Below are positions 62,445 to 64,000 of a stretch of 64,000 nt of DNA, piece by piece. A program made the translations under genes and the position numbers. Below the pieces are notes generated by a model. It saw only the letters and a program-made list of their open reading frames with translations. It did not search any database and was not told the DNA's origin. The stretch's first letter is position 1; each line of letters begins with the position of its first letter. The DNA is from Leeia speluncae (lineage in GTDB: Bacteria; Pseudomonadota; Gammaproteobacteria; Burkholderiales; Leeiaceae): NCBI RefSeq assembly GCF_020564625.1, contig NZ_JAJBZT010000006.1, positions 207,695 to 271,694 on the forward strand. The letters are read 5' to 3'.

Positions 62445-63043
62445 ATAATATAACTAAAATACTTTGCGTAACGAATGATGAATTGATATGGGCTCGCTGG
62501 CAAAAAGTTCTGCCCAATTCTGTTCGTGCAGCACTAGAGCGTATTGATACCACGTCGGGGGTTGCAATGTTTGTGGATGCTGACTCCATCGCGGTTGGTA
62601 GTGATAACGCTACTTTGTGGGGGCTTGCTAAATTATTACCCGTTGTTGTAACAGCCTCTCATCCTAAGGATGAGCTAGGTTTAGATGTGCTGAATGCTGG
62701 CGCAGTTGGCTATACAAATACTTTTTCAGATGCTGAGGCATTTGCTCATGTACTTTCTGTGGTGAGTGCTGGTGAAGTCTGGGTTGGAAAGAACTTGTTA
62801 CAACGCCTTTTGAAAGGCATCCAACAAGTTTCTGTAACAGTCGCCAATCAGGTGGATGATTTGCTGACAGTCAGAGAGCTTGAGGTTGCAAGGTTGGTAG
62901 CTAAAGGTGCAAGCAATAAAGATATCGCAAGAGAGTTAGATATTACTGAAAGAACGGTAAAAGCGCATGTCTCTACCGTTTTGGAAAAGCTAGAGGTCAA
63001 TGATCGACTTCAATTAGCCTTAAAAGTGAACGGCATTATCTAG
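62441..63043 (+). CDS. LuxR family response-regulator-like protein
   Basis: A 200-residue protein: a receiver-like N-terminal domain and a C-terminal LuxR helix-turn-helix (LLTVRELEVARLVAKGASNKDIARELDITERTVKAHVSTVLEKL). The receiver part looks degenerate: an Asp is present in MFVDADS, but the usual Lys near the end is missing (NAGAVGYTNTFSDAE). Phosphorylation is therefore doubtful. Located between the exporter and the adhesin gene and overlapping the adaptor, it probably controls production of the adhesin. Confidence 0.88.
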   Translation: MNNITKILCVTNDELIWARWQKVLPNSVRAALERIDTTSGVAMFVDADSIAVGSDNATLWGLAKLLPVVVTASHPKDELGLDVLNAGAVGYTNTFSDAEAFAHVLSVVSAGEVWVGKNLLQRLLKGIQQVSVTVANQVDDLLTVRELEVARLVAKGASNKDIARELDITERTVKAHVSTVLEKLEVNDRLQLALKVNGII

Positions 63044-63065
63044 TTTTTGGACAAGATAAACGCTT

Positions 63066-63109
63066 AAAAACCGCCTATCTGTACTTTCGTACAATAGGCG
63101 GTTTTTTTT
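63066..63109 (+). terminator. Terminator downstream of the LuxR gene
   Basis: AAAAACCGCCTAT pairs with ATAGGCGGTTTTT, with an inner GTAC/GTAC helix, followed by eight T. It separates the secretion operon from the adhesin gene, so the adhesin should have its own promoter in 63110-63164, which I could not define. Confidence 0.9.
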
Positions 63110-63164
63110 ATACAAGATAAATTGCAAGTATCAATTAATCCGTCTATACAGACCGAGGTTTAAC

Positions 63165-64000
63165 ATGGCTGAAACAACATCAATCAAATCAACTTTAGTA
63201 ATTACTTTCTTAAAAGGAAACGTAATTGTTAAGGATGAAAATGGCAATGAGCACGTTGCAAAACTAGGTGAGGTGCTTACAGTTGGAGAGATGTTGGTGA
63301 CAGGTTCCGATGGTCAGGTTGAGCTAAAGTCTCCGGATGGTGGTGAGCCTGTTGTTTTAGCCGAGAACAAAGAGCTCTTAATTGAAGCAAACATTTTCGG
63401 TGTGAATGTTGATCCAACCGAAAATGCGATCGCACAGTTAAACCAAGAGTCGCAAAGCATTATTGATGCTTTAAATAAAGGTGTTGATTTAACGGCAGAC
63501 CTTGACCCTACAGCAGCGGGGTTGAATGCGGGAGATTCTGCTGAAGATGGGCATGGTTTTGTTCGTTTGCTACGCATTGTTGAAGAGCTAGGAAAACAAA
63601 GCTTTCAATATAATATTACGACAAGTCAGCCGACAGATGATATCCCACCTGGAAGTGGTGTTAATCAAACATCAGATAGTATTTTAGTTCCTGCAGCAAA
63701 TACTGACGTTAACTCAATTCAAGAGGATGGTTCAAACCCCATAAAAGGTAATGTCCTATCTAATGATTATTTAGGTTCTAATCCTTCTACACAACCGGTT
63801 AGTTCCGCAGGTACTTTTACTGGCGCATACGGAAGCTTGCTACTGAATGCAGACGGCAGCTATACGTATACTTTGGATAACCAAAACGCTACTGTTAATG
63901 CACTAAATGATGGGCAATCTATCCACGATGTATTTTCTTATACGCTAACTGATAGTCAGGGAAATACATCCACTGCCAATTTAGACATTACAATCAATGG
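63165..64000 (+). CDS. LapA-like giant surface adhesin, 5' part (runs off the window)
   Basis: The frame is open from the ATG at 63165 to the right edge (278 codons visible). The N-terminal retention module (about 1-130) contains Thr116-Ala-Ala-Gly119, the TAAG site where the LapG protease releases LapA-type adhesins. A flexible linker follows, then the beginning of a VCBS/Ig-like repeat from about residue 182 (QEDG, then GSLLLNADGSYTYTLD and VFSYTLTDSQG). Such proteins hold cells to surfaces and are exported by the neighbouring LapB/LapC-type machine. A LapD/LapG pair must lie elsewhere if release is controlled in the known way. Confidence 0.88.
   Translation, partial: MAETTSIKSTLVITFLKGNVIVKDENGNEHVAKLGEVLTVGEMLVTGSDGQVELKSPDGGEPVVLAENKELLIEANIFGVNVDPTENAIAQLNQESQSIIDALNKGVDLTADLDPTAAGLNAGDSAEDGHGFVRLLRIVEELGKQSFQYNITTSQPTDDIPPGSGVNQTSDSILVPAANTDVNSIQEDGSNPIKGNVLSNDYLGSNPSTQPVSSAGTFTGAYGSLLLNADGSYTYTLDNQNATVNALNDGQSIHDVFSYTLTDSQGNTSTANLDITIN

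Noticed and set aside
1..64000. CRISPR arrays, tRNA or rRNA genes, insertion sequences or prophage
   Set aside because: I read for repeated spacers, tRNA-like cloverleaf ends, transposases and integrases and saw none; most of the window reads as housekeeping or conserved chromosomal genes.

Overview
The window is chromosomal DNA from a Gram-negative, motile betaproteobacterium of moderate to low GC content. The order Neisseriales (Chitinibacteraceae/Leeiaceae-like) is my best guess. The guess rests on a DUF3422 gene, the yceD-rpmF-plsX-fabH-fabD-fabG-acpP-fabF order, a tmk-holB-pilZ-tatD cluster, CheZ beside CheA, and Lap-type secretion genes. Genes are packed tightly. I see no rRNA, tRNA, insertion sequence, phage or CRISPR array. 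The only gene-free stretch over 300 bases is 47725-48115.

Layout. 1-9163: a yfaA-yfaT-yfaS-yfaQ-yfaP-type operon of exported proteins around a thioester alpha-2-macroglobulin; its left gene runs off the window. 9174-12387: a MOSC protein, RarD and a DUF3422 membrane protein. 12431-16125: two cyclic-di-GMP enzymes in one operon. 16347-18565: SirB2-like protein, truncated haemoglobin, a tetrapyrrole-methylase-fold methyltransferase and a Maf pyrophosphatase. 18784-27969: yceD, rpmF, the fatty acid synthesis cluster, then pabB-pabC. 28018-31789: TerB-like protein, thioesterase, universal stress protein, an Anbu proteasome-type peptidase, and moaD-moaE-mobA. 31817-38727: an unknown protein, ackA, pta, a FabI-like reductase, then a glutarate catabolism set (LysR regulator, lhgO, glaH). 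38902-42932: six mutually overlapping genes on the minus strand (yjgA, mogA, CbiM-like, tag, esterase, ghrA). 43128-47724: pmbA, an UPF0114 protein, an AlkA-like glycosylase and phoX. 48116-54565: chemotaxis (two cheV genes, cheY, cheZ, cheA) and an EAL-like/HDOD protein. 54660-58305: tmk-holB-pilZ-tatD and an MBL hydrolase. 58347-64000: a ferredoxin, then a type I secretion ATPase, its adaptor, a LuxR-type regulator and the start of a large LapA-like adhesin that runs off the right edge.

How the genes work together. Three themes stand out. First, the yfa-type operon combines a periplasmic protease trap with an NlpC/P60-like protein and a protein that carries penicillin-binding-protein-like, SpoIID-like and HExxH motifs. 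This points to a poorly described cell-envelope system and is my main candidate for something new. Second, cyclic-di-GMP recurs (GGDEF-EAL, HD-GYP, EAL-like/HDOD, PilZ, and an adhesin with a TAAG protease site), which suggests control of the swim-to-stick switch. Third, several regulatory sites can be read directly: a LysR-type operator placed about -64 upstream of glaH, a Pho-box-like repeat upstream of phoX, a near-leaderless promoter for yceD, and strong hairpins at rpmF/plsX and acpP/fabF.

Functional calls come from motif and family recognition by eye; no database search was run.
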